A stretch of DNA of 64,000 nucleotides from Monocercomonoides exilis. Its lineage: Eukaryota; Preaxostyla; Oxymonadida; Polymastigidae. The position numbers were made by a program, and so were the translations under genes. Positions 11,685-23,594 of this stretch are shown here, one piece after another. Location: positions 524,001-588,000 of the forward strand of contig LSRY02000040.1 in NCBI GenBank assembly GCA_001643675.2, read 5' to 3'. The notes below the pieces were generated by a model, which did no database searches, was not told where the DNA came from, and saw only the letters and a list, made by a program, of their open reading frames with translations. Every line of letters begins with the position of its first letter. Position 1 is the stretch's first letter.

Positions 11685-13167
11685 ATGTGTTCAAGTTGCA
11701 TTTTTGAAGCAGAAAATGGATCAGAAGAGGCATTGGCGTTAAAATTGTTTGAAGGTTCAGCATTTGTTTATGCGATAAAATTTTCATTCTTTCTCTTTCT
11801 CATTTTGGTTTTTCAAAAGAAATGCTTTTCAAACCAGAGGATTGCACAGCTGAAGATCAGCAAAAAATTATTGAGAAAATATATGAAATTATGTGGGACT
11901 TGAATGAGGAAGGAATGCGTTCTGTTTTTTCTGAAGAGAATTTCGAAAAATTGAACAAAATGATAAAAAAGAAGATATTATCTTTGGACAATGCGCTTTT
12001 GTTGATGAAGCGCATCGGATATTGCAAAGTGTTAAAAATGTTTTGGAGTGGAAAATTTGTTGAGTCTTCTCTTTGCTCGGACTTGGAGTCAATGATAATT
12101 TGTGAAGAAAAGAATGAAAAAGAAGAAAGCGAACGTGGAGCAAACATCAAAGAGAGGAACGAAAAGTTGCTGGCTGACCTTTGCGAATGCTATCTGATGG
12201 TTAACAACCTCTTTTCAATCGAATTATTATCGATTTGTGTGCCTTGCCTTTTGAAAGTTGCATTGAAGAAAGAGGAAAGTCAGGAAACAAGTGAAGAGGT
12301 GGAGATGGCTTTGCTGGCTTTGAGCAATATTGAATATTGCGTATGTTCACTTCTATTTCATTTTTGAAGCTATTTATTTTGTTTTTCTTGTATTTTTATA
12401 AGGAAATAAGAAGAAAACTGTATCTGAATGAGATCAAAGCGATCATCAGATATCATCAGGAGCATCACAACCTCACTCGACTTGCCTATCAGTCAGCTTG
12501 GCAGTTTTTGATAAATGAGCCTTATTTTGAGAAGGAATTTGAAGATTGGATCACAAACGATCTTCATTTTGTGAAAGAGGCAACACGAGAACTGGACGAG
12601 CTGATGAAATGCGTGGATTGGAAGAAGACAGAAAAGGAGTTAAATAAATCGAAAGAAGTGCAGATAATATGGAAGTATCTGAAGACAGCTTGGAAATATT
12701 TTTCAAAATGCCAAGCATGCTGTGAGCGGATACAATTCAATGAGTTTGCTGAAGGAGTTGTCAAACTTTTCAAAGCAGCAAAGGAGTGTGAAAGAAGTTT
12801 ACAGACAGAATGCGCTTTCCTGCTGATGCAGATGACATTGGGCAAAGCAGAAAAAATAGATATTTTTGTGAGGAGTGGAGCAGCAGGATGCATTGTGGAG
12901 GAGATGTGGCAGCAGACATTGGGAGATCGCTCCATTGTCATATGCATCGCAGCATTTGAAGCACTTTCAGAAAGATTGAGCAAAAAGACCGACAACACAT
13001 TCAAGAAAGCGAAATGGAAGATGATCAAAAGAGAGATATTTGACAAGTTTGAAGAAGAAGGATATGAAGATATCATTACGAGCTTTCAGGAGATGAAGAG
13101 CGCTCTGAAAGAAAGATGTTGGTTCGGACGATCCGAAAATTTGTCAGGCTATTTAATCCATATTTGA
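11685..13167 (+). CDS. Unrecognised alpha-helical multigene-family protein, member A (three exons, 451 aa)
   Basis: Exons 11685-11754, 11820-12340 and 12403-13167 join in frame and end at TGA. The introns are 65 nt (GTTCAG donor, the least typical in the window) and 62 nt (GTATGT). Landmarks shared with the five other copies are K-L-F near the exon 1/2 join, SLDNALLLMKRIGYCKVLKMF, DLCECYLMVNNLFS, CVPCLLKVALKKEES, then exon 3 with YLNEIKAIIRYHQEHHNLTR, LAYQSAWQFLINEPY, a long Lys/Glu-rich middle, and EEEGYEDIITSFQEMK near the end. No signal peptide or membrane segment is seen. The regular amphipathic helices suggest an ARM/HEAT-like solenoid or a helical bundle, but I recognise no named domain, so the function is unknown. 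It is the most divergent of the six copies and has the longest exon 2. Confidence 0.8.
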
Positions 13168-13172
13168 GTCAA

Positions 13173-13292
13173 ATGCTTCTCTTTATTATGAACATCTTCG
13201 CCATCGCCACCATTTCCCTTCTTTCCATCAGTTTATTCTTCTTCTCCGACTTCTTTGAAACATCCAGCGAGAAAGGCAACAGAATCATATAA
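13173..13292. other. Small region with a 39-codon ORF on each strand, GC-richer than its surroundings
   Basis: Six bases after gene A's stop, a plus ORF (13173-13292) encodes a hydrophobic stretch with Phe/Ile/Leu runs, like a single membrane segment. The same DNA on the minus strand (13287-13169) encodes a 39-aa basic, Lys/Met-rich peptide. The third positions are G/C-biased, unlike the flanks. It may be a micro-gene or a leftover of an older exon; the coding strand cannot be settled. Confidence 0.25.
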
Positions 13293-13584
13293 ATAAATCG
13301 GTTTATAGATTTCAAGAAATGCAAGTGAAGAAAGCGAAGTCAACAAGCAACATTATTTTGTTAACAGAAGAAGAAGAAGAAATAAAAAGATGCTGCTTTT
13401 GTTATACAAAAACATAAACACACAATTTTCAGACACTTTGATTCTGATACGAAACAATGAACTTTTTTGAAATTGTGTTTCTTTTTGTTTTTCGTTACAA
13501 TTTTATCAGACTTATATATTTTGTTTGTTTCCTTTCCTTTCTTTTTTGCTCATGATATTTTTATTGATAAATACATTTTTGAGA
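13293..13584. other. Intergenic region, nothing recognised
   Basis: About 290 bp of AT-rich sequence between gene A and the decayed family copy. No coding frame, repeat or RNA gene is supported. Confidence 0.4.
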
Positions 13585-14220
13585 ATGGTTATGAGTTTTT
13601 CTGAATTTCAATCTGAAGAACGAACTCAAACTGAGTTGAAAGTTTATTTCTCTGAATTTGTTTTATTTACTTATTTGTTCATTTATTTGTTTGTTTTTAA
13701 TTTTTCCAATGATTTTTCCTCGATTGCAATTGCCAATCAGCAATTCTTTTGTGAAGTGATTTCTGCAGTTGAGGAAGTTTGATGGATTTGAATCTATTTG
13801 AATGGAATGAAAGGTATCATTGACAGAAAAATGTTCGGTTTGCAAGCATTGTTTCACTCGAATTCTTGATGACTATTTTATTTCTTTCCTTTTCCTTTTT
13901 CTTTTTCAGTTTTTTTGAAGAATTGCATCATAAACTCGATCGATGAGCTGGAGCGAAGCCAAAGAAGAAAATGGAAGAAACGAACGGGATATGTCAAAAA
14001 CTTAAAGAAGAAGAAATCTATTCTGCATTTTCTGAAGGATTATTCAACATGAATGGAAAAATTGTTGAAGAAGAGAACGCGTCAGCTGGGAATGGCGTTT
14101 CTCCACTGAAGCATTTGGGATAACAATGAATTGGCAAACTTGTGAAGCATTTGCCGTTTTTCAAAAAATGTGACAGTTTATTTTGTGCTAGCTTGAGGAA
14201 ATGAGATTCATTCCATTATG
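13585..14220 (+). pseudogene. Decayed copy of the helical multigene family, lacking exon 3
   Basis: Near 13585 there is an exon-1-like start (MVMSFSEFQSEERTQTELK) followed by a GTTTA donor. The acceptor TTTTTTGAAG at about 13911-13920 precedes AATTGCATC, the same context that opens exon 2 in members B and F. Three frames then have to be combined to follow the family. They give DELERSQRRKWKK, EEEIYSAFSEGLFNMNGKIVEEENASAGN, PLKHLG and GKLVKHLPFFKKC, which align in order with 'EFxxxFxxxxxNKIxxMIEEKxxSxxNAILLLKHxG'. Stops and frameshifts separate the blocks. Exon 3 is absent: homology jumps straight to the 3' flank also found downstream of member E. This is a dead gene with an internal deletion. 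Confidence 0.65.
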
Positions 14221-14222
14221 TG

Positions 14223-14307
14223 ACTCCGAAATAGCATTTTTTTCTTTTTCATCATTTCACAGAATTACCACAAACTCAGGCATTTGAAAATTTTGTGAAA
14301 AATACTT
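14223..14307 (+). repeat. 3'-flank repeat shared with 50850-50935
   Basis: About 85 bp nearly identical to the segment downstream of member E, with the common core TTCATCATTTCACAGAAT followed by ACCACAAACTCAGGCATTTG. Its position after a family pseudogene shows that the duplicated unit included downstream DNA. Confidence 0.8.
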
Positions 14308-15086
14308 GTTTTGTTTGTCCACTCATTCAAAATAAAATGGAGCAGCTACAAAAGAAGAAGTCAGCCGCTCGTATTTTGAGAAGATCATTTCAATGAAAGT
14401 GTTTTGAGAATTTGAATGAAGAAATGCTCAAATGAAAAAGGAAGAATTGCAGTTGACAACTGAGAGGATGAAGAGAATCATAAGAAGATATTCTTTTCTG
14501 ACAAAAAACAAGTGAAATGATTGGGAGAGCTTTTGATGCTGATTGGAAGAATGGACAAATAGGAGAATAAAAGAGAGAAAGAATTCGATTTTGATTGAAT
14601 TCTTCAGAGAAAAATTTTATGAATGATTTTTTCATGCTTCTTCTCCTTCTTCAATTTGATTGCTGCATAATTCTGCACTTTCAATATTTTCAACAGGTTT
14701 CTTCAACAAACATTTCTTTCTTCATTTCTTTTGTATTCTTCTCCTTCGCCTTCACTCGTTCATTGAAAATGGTATGAGAAAGAGAATAAGCAAAGGAGAC
14801 CAGTGGCTTTCAGAGGCAATAACTGAGCAATTGAATGCATTAAAATAAAAATGAATAGTGTTGATGAAGATGGAGGGCAATGATCCTTTGATGAAGATTC
14901 TTGATGGAAAAAATTGAAAAGAAAAGAATATCATATTTTTTCATTTTTTCATTTTTTTCAGAAAAATGCTAAAAAAAACAATATTTTAATTCATTCAATT
15001 CTTGTTTTCCTCCCATTTTGTGAAATGAATAAAAAAGAAAAGAGAATATTATTTTGGAGTTTCAATTTTCATTGAAAAGAATTTGG
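14308..15086. other. Intergenic region with decayed family-flank sequence
   Basis: A purine-rich stretch at 14340-14600 reads as short basic or acidic peptides broken by many stops, so it may be old coding DNA. The part at about 14560-14730 resembles 63470-63645, including a shared 30-bp run starting AACAGGTTTCTTCAAC. No intact gene. Confidence 0.45.
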
Positions 15087-16546
15087 TTAAACATTCACAA
15101 AATAATCAGAAGTATTTTTTGATAATTCACGATAACAATTTTTGTTCAGAAAAGAAATCACTCCATAAAGGCTTGTTGTGATATCTTCAAATCCTTCTTC
15201 CTCCATCTTTTCAAATATCTTTCTTTTCATCTCTTTTCTTTTCGCTTCTTCCTTTTCCTCATCCTTCTTTTCTTTCAATCTTTCTGAAAGTTTCAAAAAG
15301 AAATGCAAGCAATCAGATATGATTCCATCTTCCAAAGTTGATTGCTTCATTTCCTCCAAATAGAGACCAATAGCTCCACTTTTCAACAAGTCATCAATTT
15401 TCACATTTCTCTTTTCCACTGCTCTTCTTAATGAAGAAAGGCATCCATTTAGAATTTCTTTGTAATTGTCCCTTGATGCTCGAAATACCTGAACAATGCT
15501 GCAGATAAGTCCAGCAAGTTCTTCGTTCCATGATCTGCACCAGTTTAAGAAATCATCAATAACAAGAAGCCATCTCCCAATTATTTTCACTTCTTTCACT
15601 TCTTTTCTTCTTTCTTCTTTTCTCTTCCAGTCGATGCATTTTGAAAGCTCTTCTAATTCTCTTCTTGTTTCCCCCACAAAATGCAGTTCATTCACAACCA
15701 CTTCTTCAAAACTTTCTTCTTCGAGCAATCCATAAATCAAAAACTGCCAAATATACTGATAGATAAGATGCGTCAGGCTGGAATGTTCCTGGTGATATTT
15801 GATGATTTCTTTGACTTCACTCAAATACAGTTCTTTTGGCACATCCTAATCAAAAAACAAGGGGAAAAAAAAATCAATTATATCAAAATAAAAAATAGAA
15901 GTTCTCATACGGTATATGTGTTGATGCGACATAAAGTCAATAAATTCATTTTTGCTTCCTTCTGAGTTTCCTCGTTTTCATCTTTCTTCGAGGCAACTTT
16001 CAGAAGGCGAGGTACAATGACTGAAAACAATTCCTTTGAAATAAAATCTTCATTCAGCCAAGCAAAGCATTCACAGAGGTCAATCAGACGCTTTTCGTTC
16101 TTTTCTTCTTTCTTCTTCTCATTTTCATCAATTATCATCTCTTTCATTCTTTTGCTCAATGATGAATAATCAAAAGAATAAAATGGAATCTTTTTCAGCA
16201 CTTTGCAAAATCCAGCATGCTTCAACAGCAAGATTGCGTTTCCCCACGATAATGTCTTTTCTTCAATCATTTGGTGAATTTTATTGTATAGATCTTTCGT
16301 GAAAACAGTTATGAATTCTCCTTCATTCATTTCATCAATTAATCTGTTCAACTCTTCAATTTTCTGTTTCTGTTCATCTTCTGTGCGATGCTCCAGTTCA
16401 CAAAACAATTCTTCAAAAAACATTTAAAAAAACAAATTCTTTTTCAAAATTGTTCAATCCAAATAAAAGATCAAACTTGAAAACTTCTTGGTTCTAGCTG
16501 TAGTCAGAAGTTCATTTTCAGAATCATAATCATCAAACAAACTCAT
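15087..16546 (-). CDS. Unrecognised alpha-helical multigene-family protein, member B (three exons, 442 aa)
   Basis: Exons 16477-16546 (70 nt), 15911-16410 and 15087-15845 join in frame and end at TAA. The introns are 66 nt (GTTTGA) and 65 nt (GTATGA). The first join gives KKFSKLFCELEHRTEDEQKQ, the standard opening of the family. Later landmarks are TLSWGNAILLLKHAGFCKVLKK, DLCECFAWLNEDF, IVPRLLKVASKK, YLSEVKEIIKYHQEH, VVNELHFVGETRRELEEL, WNEELAGLICSIVQVFRASR, DDLLKSGAIGLYLEEMKQST, EEEGFEDITTSL and an end SDYFVNV. Short Glu/Lys-rich linkers separate the helical blocks. No membrane segment or signal is seen. Function unknown; a helical scaffold or binding protein is a guess. It lies opposite in strand to A and next to C, also minus. 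Confidence 0.85.
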
Positions 16547-18877
16547 TCTGTTTGTTCCAAAAAATATTCAAAAAGAAAGGCAAAGCGTGATTAGAAACAA
16601 AATAAAAGATAAATACACACATCGTTGATTATCTTGCAGTACAAAAATGATCACAATTCAAACCGATTTGTTATTGCTTAATAAAAAAAGGGCAAAACGG
16701 AGCGCAAAGAAGCCTCAGGATTGGTTGAATAAAGACCGAAAATGGAAATCTTTTGTTTCTTTTTGATCTAACCAACAAAAAATTTTCATGAAGAAATAGA
16801 TTTCGATTTTCTTTCACATTTTGCAAATTGAGTTCGTTTTTTATTGGTGTGAAATTAGGTATTTCAATCACGCATGTATATGGTTATTGTCATCAAAAAG
16901 AAAAAGAAATAGAACAATCATATTTCATAAAAGAAAAGTCTAATTCGTATGTTGGCAAACAATGTTCAGATTGAAAATAATGAAAACAAATAATTGCGTG
17001 CTTGATGAATTCAATTTGATCGATTATTCTTGTATTTCAATTTTCAGTTTTCATTCAATATTACTCATCGGATAATTGAAAGGAATAAAAAAGACAAAAA
17101 TCAAAAAGGAATTGTCGATTCAATTCGAAAATCAGTCAAACAGCAGAAGAACATTTAAAAATGGTTTTGCAGTGAAATGAGCAAATACTGAAAATTCTTG
17201 AAGGTCATCTCCAACATCAAGGATGGCAGGACAAATGATTGGAAGAAAAGCAACAATGAATGAAGATGACATTTTTCTTTTGTTTTCATCATATGCTTTG
17301 GGAAATCAAAAAAGCCATTTGATTTCTATTGAATGACGATCAGATGAGAAATGTCGTGAATGCAGCTGTTCCATGAGAAGCATTCAGGAAGCACATCAAT
17401 CCAATAACATCTTCAATTGTTTATTAAAAACCCAGAAGAAATGAATCGGAGGATTCTACTGCTAAGCCAAAAGAATGAAGAGAGCGGAAGGGAATTCGGA
17501 TTCATTGTCCGAATTCTTCCCTTTGCACACACTTTTCTCTTTTTTGGAGCAAAATAAAAATTCGTCATTGGACTTCAGTGGCTGATGAGAATGAATGGAC
17601 ATCCCTTTTGAATTCCTCATTTATCTCTCCTTTTTATCAGTTCACAGAACAGTCATCAATAAAAATACCTGTCTCTTCACTCATTTATCATCTGACACTC
17701 TCAGGATGTTTCATCTTCTGCATTGGTTTTTCTGCAAAAAACATCTCTTGTGAAATCATTTTCTTTTGCAGCATCTGAACATGCTGAAAAGACACGATTA
17801 ACAACAACAGCAACTTCAGTGGTGATTGAAAGAATGTAGAACATGCTTTGGGTGAAGCAAAAGAAAGAAATATTTTTTGATGTGATTTTTGAATTCTGTT
17901 TGAATTGATGATGATTGTTTGAAAGATTTCTCCTCATCATCAACTTCTTCTTTCCAACTGCAACTTCAATTTCTTCCTCTTTCTTTTTTATTTGTCTTCT
18001 TCCTCTGTTTCATTATCTTCATGCAGGAAAATACAATTTGAGGATAGATCTTCCAACATTCTTTCATTCATTCAAAACAACTTTCTTTATGTGAATAATT
18101 TTGAAATTCATTTCATGACAAATCTCTCTTGTCCTCTTTTCCTTTTAATCTGTTTATCTGTGTCTTTTTCTTTCTCCATCCAACTCTTCATTTGTTCCAT
18201 ATTGATTGTCTCAATCATAATCTCCGTCATTTAGCATTTTCTTCGTCTTCTTCTTCTTCTTTTATTGTCTCTTTTTATCCACAAATTTCGAAAGAATTTT
18301 TGAATTTTCATTCCATTCTTATGCGTTTATGTTCTTCATCTGACTGTTTGGATTTATCGATTTGTGAAATATGCATGTCACTCCTTATCTGTTGAAAGAA
18401 AGAAAGAAAATATCCAAATTTTCTCAACAGAAAAAGAAGAAGAAAAAGATTAAAAAGCAAAAAAATCAAACGTTCTTCTTGGAATTGACTACAAAATTGA
18501 ACAACGAAGATTTCTTACAATTTATTTTCACTTTTCCTTCTGTGCTGAACACTTTTGGACACAGTTTGAGAACACACGTTGTTTGGAGCAATTGATGTTA
18601 CAAATAATTGCTTCGTACATATCTCGCTTTCAGATCAATAATATGTTGGAAGTGATTGTGGGAAATGAACAATTTTGTGAAGCAAAAACAATAAAATAAA
18701 CAGTTCAGCGTTTCTTATTTGTTGTTATTGCACTTCACTTTGGAAAAAATGTAAAAAAAGGCAAAAAAAAAATGTGCTTCAGCTATATGATTGACAATTT
18801 GTTCAAAATTGAAAAGAAAGAAAAAAAGAAAGAAAAGTTAAATAATTGAGTTGCTAAATGACATTCATCTCTCATCC
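16547..18877. other. Long intergenic region between members B and C
   Basis: 2.3 kb, AT-rich. Scattered GC-richer stretches (about 17200-17480 and 17570-17950) give short peptides on both strands but no frame I would support, so they may be old gene fragments. A CTTCTTCTT run at about 18242-18265 and an AAAGAAGAAG run at about 18430-18450 are simple repeats. Confidence 0.4.
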
Positions 18878-20279
18878 TTAAACATAAATAAAGTAATCAG
18901 AAATAATTAAAGATAATTCAGTATAATAATTTTCATAAAGATCAAGAAGTGCTTCACAATAACTTGTAATAATATCTTCATATCCTTCCTCTTCCATCTT
19001 CTCGAACACTTCCTTTTTTGTTGCCTTTCTTTTCATTTCTTCCCCTTCGTCATCGTACTCAATATCCAGTCTTTTCGAAAGCGCCAACAAAAACTCAAAA
19101 CAATTTCTTGCAATCACATCTTCAAATGTTCGCTTCTGCATTTCATCTGAAATAAGATCAAATACACCGCCTTTCAGCAAATCGTAAACAACAGCCAGAG
19201 TTGGCTGGTATCTGATCATCATCAAAAATATTGCAAAAACTCTTTCGAAAACGTCTCTTTGCGAATCTCTTGTTGATCTTCCCAGCTTAACCAGATTCTG
19301 ACAAAGCTTATCGCATCCTTTTCCACTCAACATTAAAATATCTAAAAAATTTGAAAGCAGCAAGAGCCATCTCATTGTTGTTCTCACTTCAGTTTTTTCT
19401 TTCCTATCATTTTGCTTCCAATCCTCGCATTCTTCCAGTTCTTCCAGTTCTCTTGCTGCTTCGAAAGCAAAACCTAATTTATTCACAATCGCATCCTCAA
19501 GCTCTCTTTCATAATAAAATCTATTTATAAAGAGCTGCCAAGAAGACTGGTAAGCCAATCTGGTAAGATTTCGATGCTTCTGATGATATTGAATAATCTC
19601 AGTAATCTCATCAAAATACAATTCTTTTTCCACATTCTGTTCAAAAAATAATAAAAATAAAAAAAACAACAAAAGCAATAAAAAACACATACAACATATC
19701 TATAGACATGACTTAAAGCCAATAAAGCCATTTCCACTTCCTTTTGTGCTTCTTTGCTCTCATCTTTCTTCAAGGCAACTTTTAGAGCACAGGGAAAACA
19801 AATTGAAAGTATTCCTGAAGAAAATGAATTGCAGAGCAAAAGATAGCATTCACAAAGATCAATCAGAAGCGTTTCATTTTTTCCATCTTTTTTCATATTT
19901 TCATCAATTATCATCTTTTCTATTCTTCTGCTCAATGAAGAATGTTTAAATTCATCTGAAAAAGCTTGTTTCATCATTTTGCAATATCCGACACGCTTCA
20001 ACATCAAAAGAACATCGCCTATAGATAATGTCTTTTCTTCCATTATTTTGTGCATTTTGTTGAACAGCTTAATCGTTTGATAAACTTTAACTTCTGCCCA
20101 ATTGATTTCCCCAATCAATTTGTTCATTTCTTCCTGTTTCTGCTTTTTCTCATCCTTGTTGCACATTTCAAGTTCATCAAGAAATTCTTTAAAGCATGCC
20201 AAATCGCATGATGATGAACCTTAACAGACAAATAAAAAAAAAACAAACTAATCAATTTTTCTGTTTCAGATACTTCCAT
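18878..20279 (-). CDS. Unrecognised alpha-helical multigene-family protein, member C (three exons, 427 aa)
   Basis: Exons 20249-20279 (31 nt), 19693-20186 and 18878-19636 join in frame and end at TAA. The introns are 62 nt (GTTTGT) and 56 nt (GTATGT). The short first exon encodes MEVSETEKLI and joins as KFLDELEMCNKDEKKQKQ. This is shorter than the 67-70 nt exon 1 of A, B, E and F, so the true start may lie further upstream. Landmarks are TLSIGDVLLMLKRVGYCKMM, DLCECYLLL, PCALKVALKKDES, YFDEITEIIQYHQKHRNLTR, LAYQSSWQLFINRFYYE, LGFAFEAARELEELEECEDW, EEEGYEDIITSYCEALLDL and SDYFIYV. Function unknown. Confidence 0.83.
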
Positions 20280-20828
20280 AATTCCACAATTTGATTTATT
20301 ATCGATGCACACTTCCGTTTTAATAATAATAAACACGTTTCCCCGATGAATATCCACAGCAATCAACAAAATCCAAAAAAAAAATGCAAAACTACAATTA
20401 ATATCTGAAAAATTAAGGTGTAACAATTTCGATACAATTGTTATGATCTGAAAAAATAAATTAAACAACAAAATCCTTGTCAAACGCTAAGCTTTTCTGT
20501 ATGATTCACAAATAGTAAAATTTTGTTTTCAAATTGATCAAACCAAAAGAAATGTCTCAGTTGTATTTCAAAAAAACGAATATTAATCAAATCATTTTCA
20601 GGAAATGGTATCATCGGATTGTCATAACAAGGCCTTTGCGACAAGTGAAAATAAAGATATGCACGTCTTCTTAACAGCAAAGTCAATGTCGATTTTTTTT
20701 TTTTTTTATTTTCACAATTATTATAAACTTTCTGTAATTTTCAACTTGTTTCAAAAGTCTTCTTTGACTTAAAAATGCGATTCAAATACATTTTTGCATG
20801 AACGAAAAATTAAGTGTATCATTTTTGT

Positions 20829-20875
<47 letters not shown>

Positions 20876-21985
20876 TGAAACAAAAATCAAGAAAGCTAAA
20901 AAGCAAAATTGTATAAATTAAAGAAAAAAACCTGTTTTTTTAATATTGAAAAAGAAACGTAAACATATGAATGTTGCAATCAAACCAAATACAAAATTGA
21001 AATGGACAAACAAAAACAATAGTTTGATTTTTGAAAACATTCAGTTTCAGTTCAGACAATTGAAAAATCAAATATAATTTGAATTGAAGCTTTTTTATTT
21101 ATGTTCTTTTTTTTCTGTTTGTTCCAACATTTCTGTGTCTGAAAATAATCAAAATTAAACACACCAAATTGACATTTGCCAGTAGAATTCAATTAATTCA
21201 CATTCGCTTTATACAAACACAATTGGATATTTATTTGTGGTAGTTAAATATTGATTGAAAAAATATTTCCAATATTTGAAGAAGATGAAGAAGCAGCAGA
21301 AAGAGCAAGTGAAGAAGGGAGAAATGATTGCTGTTAATTTTTTGTTACAAGACTGAAGAATTTGAGGCAAGATGGGATTATATCGAAGTGAAAGTTTCCA
21401 TTCTGAATGTTATTTAACTAATTGAATATGCATGTTATTTTATTATTTACATATTTAACGAATAAGAAATTGGTGATTCGTAAAAAATATATTAAAATAA
21501 AAATCCATTGAATAATTCAATTTTGGGTTAGGGTTTATTGAATAATATGATATATTTATCATCGCTTCAATTTGACTCGTTTTAACCTTTTAAAAATCTA
21601 TTCTTTTTTATTGTAAATACCTTCTTTTTGTGAAATTATATCGAGATAATGATATTTGTTTCATATTTTCGATTTTACATTGTTCTCCATTATTTCTTTA
21701 AAAACATCCAAATCACCAACACCACTCTCAGTCCTTTTTTTCGCTGGTGAATGTTTTCAAAAGTTCAAAATACTGATCCTTTTCATCTTCAGGATGCTAT
21801 GTTTTTTAAGATATTTGATTTGATCATACCCAAAAAATAATAATTTCACCTAAAAAATTTTTTTAAATGGAAAAAATAACCGGTATTTTCTAGCATTTTT
21901 AATGTTATTAAAAATATGAGAACTCACTAATATTCATATAACAATTGAAAAATTAAAGTTTTAAGGACTTCGATATAACACCATT
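20280..21985. other. Gene-poor AT-rich region
   Basis: About 1.7 kb with no supported gene. It holds a 43-nt T run (20832-20874), a shorter T run near 20694-20707, and at about 21270-21310 a short acidic reading (EEDEEAAERASEEG) that may be a remnant of the coiled-coil gene that follows. A single GGGTTAGGGTTTA at 21524-21536 is isolated and not a telomere array. Confidence 0.4.
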
Positions 21986-21989
21986 ATGC

Positions 21990-23594
21990 CGAATTTGATG
22001 TTAGCGAAAACTGAGAAGATGGAGAAATAGATACAGGAAATTGATGAGGTGAATACGAAGGAGAAATCGATGTTGAGCAATGAGGTGCAGTTGCTGGTGA
22101 TGGAGAGATCGACCAAACAAGCTGGTTATTTTGAGCTTTTGCTGTTTGTTAGGTGCTGAAAGTTATTGAATCTTGAACTGGAACATTGTGCGTTGAAATG
22201 GAAACTGTTATCTGATGAAGAGTTGACTGAAAATCACAAGGAAATGGAAGAAAAGCCTGAGTGTAAGAAGATACACTTTTCAAAGACGCTTCATTTGAAC
22301 TTTCTGAGCTTTCTTTTTTTTCTCCTCTGCAAATGCTAGTTCTCTTACTCCGTCTCTTTCTCTCCCACTTTCTCTCTATTTTCTATCTTCTTCTCTCTCT
22401 CCTTCTCCCTCGGAATTTCATCCTCCACACTCTTCTACTTATCAGCCAGCATCTGAAAGTACTCCACAATCATCTCAGAAAATCCAGTTGCTTCTCATTC
22501 AGCTACCTCCTTTTTCTTCAGCTTGTTGCGAATCTCCTCAAACTTCTTCTCGTCCTGCAGCCTTAGCACTTCTTCTTTCTGTTCAGATTGGTATCAATTC
22601 TGTTCAGTCTCCGCTTCCTTCAATTTCTGTTTTCCATGATCTGCAATTTTTTCCCCCCTCAAATCTCAAAATCTTCTCAATATTTGTTTTTTCATTTTCA
22701 TCTCTTTTCCATCTCCAATTGATTCTGCTTCACTTCCATTGCCGCTTCTCTTCTGCTTCTCCTGCTTTTTCTCTTACTGCATCTGAATCTCCTTTCCTGA
22801 CTTTGTAATTCGAACTCCTTCGTTCACCAACCCTGCTTGATTTTCCACAACCCGTTATTTTTCGAATCTCGTGCTTCTTTCGAATAAAAAATTTTCCATT
22901 TCTTTTGTTTTTATTTTTTTTTATTCTTCCTGCTGTCCTCCTCTTCAGTCAGTCTTGTTTGTGTAGCATCGTCTCCTACACCTTCCTCCAATTAATTATT
23001 CCTCACTATTTCCGAATACGTCTTAATTATTCTGAAGTGTTCGTTCGTTGTGATGTACTGAATCTCTGACAAAAACTCACTCACTCTGCCTTTCTTGTCC
23101 TCTTCCAGCATCTCCTGCCCCATCGCACACAGATTCCGCTCCTTCTCCTTCATACTGCTCAACATGTCGTTTCTCCGTTTCTGGTTGATGTGCTGTTAGC
23201 TCCAGCTCTCTCACTTCCTCCTCACTCTTTCCAGCACATTCTTGATCTCCCACTGCCACAAATCCCGTTGCTGCTTCAGCACCACTTTCTGCCAGATGAC
23301 AATTGTACCCAGCATTCAAAGTTGCGTCTTATCGACGTTTGCAGGTCAGCTGAAGGTGAAATCGAAGATGATGACAAAGAGACGGGTGAATTGCGTGATG
23401 TTGAAATAATGATATTTAGAGTGAAATTTGTGCATAATCCAAAGAATGTTGAGAAGATTGCAATTCAAAGCGATTAATGATTGCAGTTGCTTCATTTGAT
23501 TGTTCTTTGAAACATTTGGCATTGATGTTAAACTTCAAGAAGAGGAAGAAAAGAAGCAGTTGAAAGAACAAGGAAAGCCGACGAACATTAACCT
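21990..23594. pseudogene. Decayed coiled-coil protein gene, with segments on opposite strands
   Basis: At 21990-22260 the plus strand reads coiled-coil peptides (IQEIDEVNTKEKSMLSNEVQ, LLNLELEHCALKWKLL) broken by stops. From about 23330 down to 22380 the minus strand carries the coding signal instead: VVLKQQRDLWQWEIKNVLER, then DMLSSMKEKERNLCAMGQEM, GRVSEFLSEIQYITTNEHFR, and further down VLRLQDEKKFEEIRNKLKKK. From 23340 the plus strand resumes with acidic peptides ending EEEEKKQLKEQGKPTNINLG. Stops and frame changes are frequent throughout. The switch of strand suggests an inversion inside an old gene, or two abutting pseudogenes. The original protein is not identified beyond a long coiled coil. 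Confidence 0.5.

Noticed and set aside
21524-21536. Telomere-like GGGTTAGGGTTTA
   Set aside because: A single isolated occurrence in AT-rich DNA with no array.
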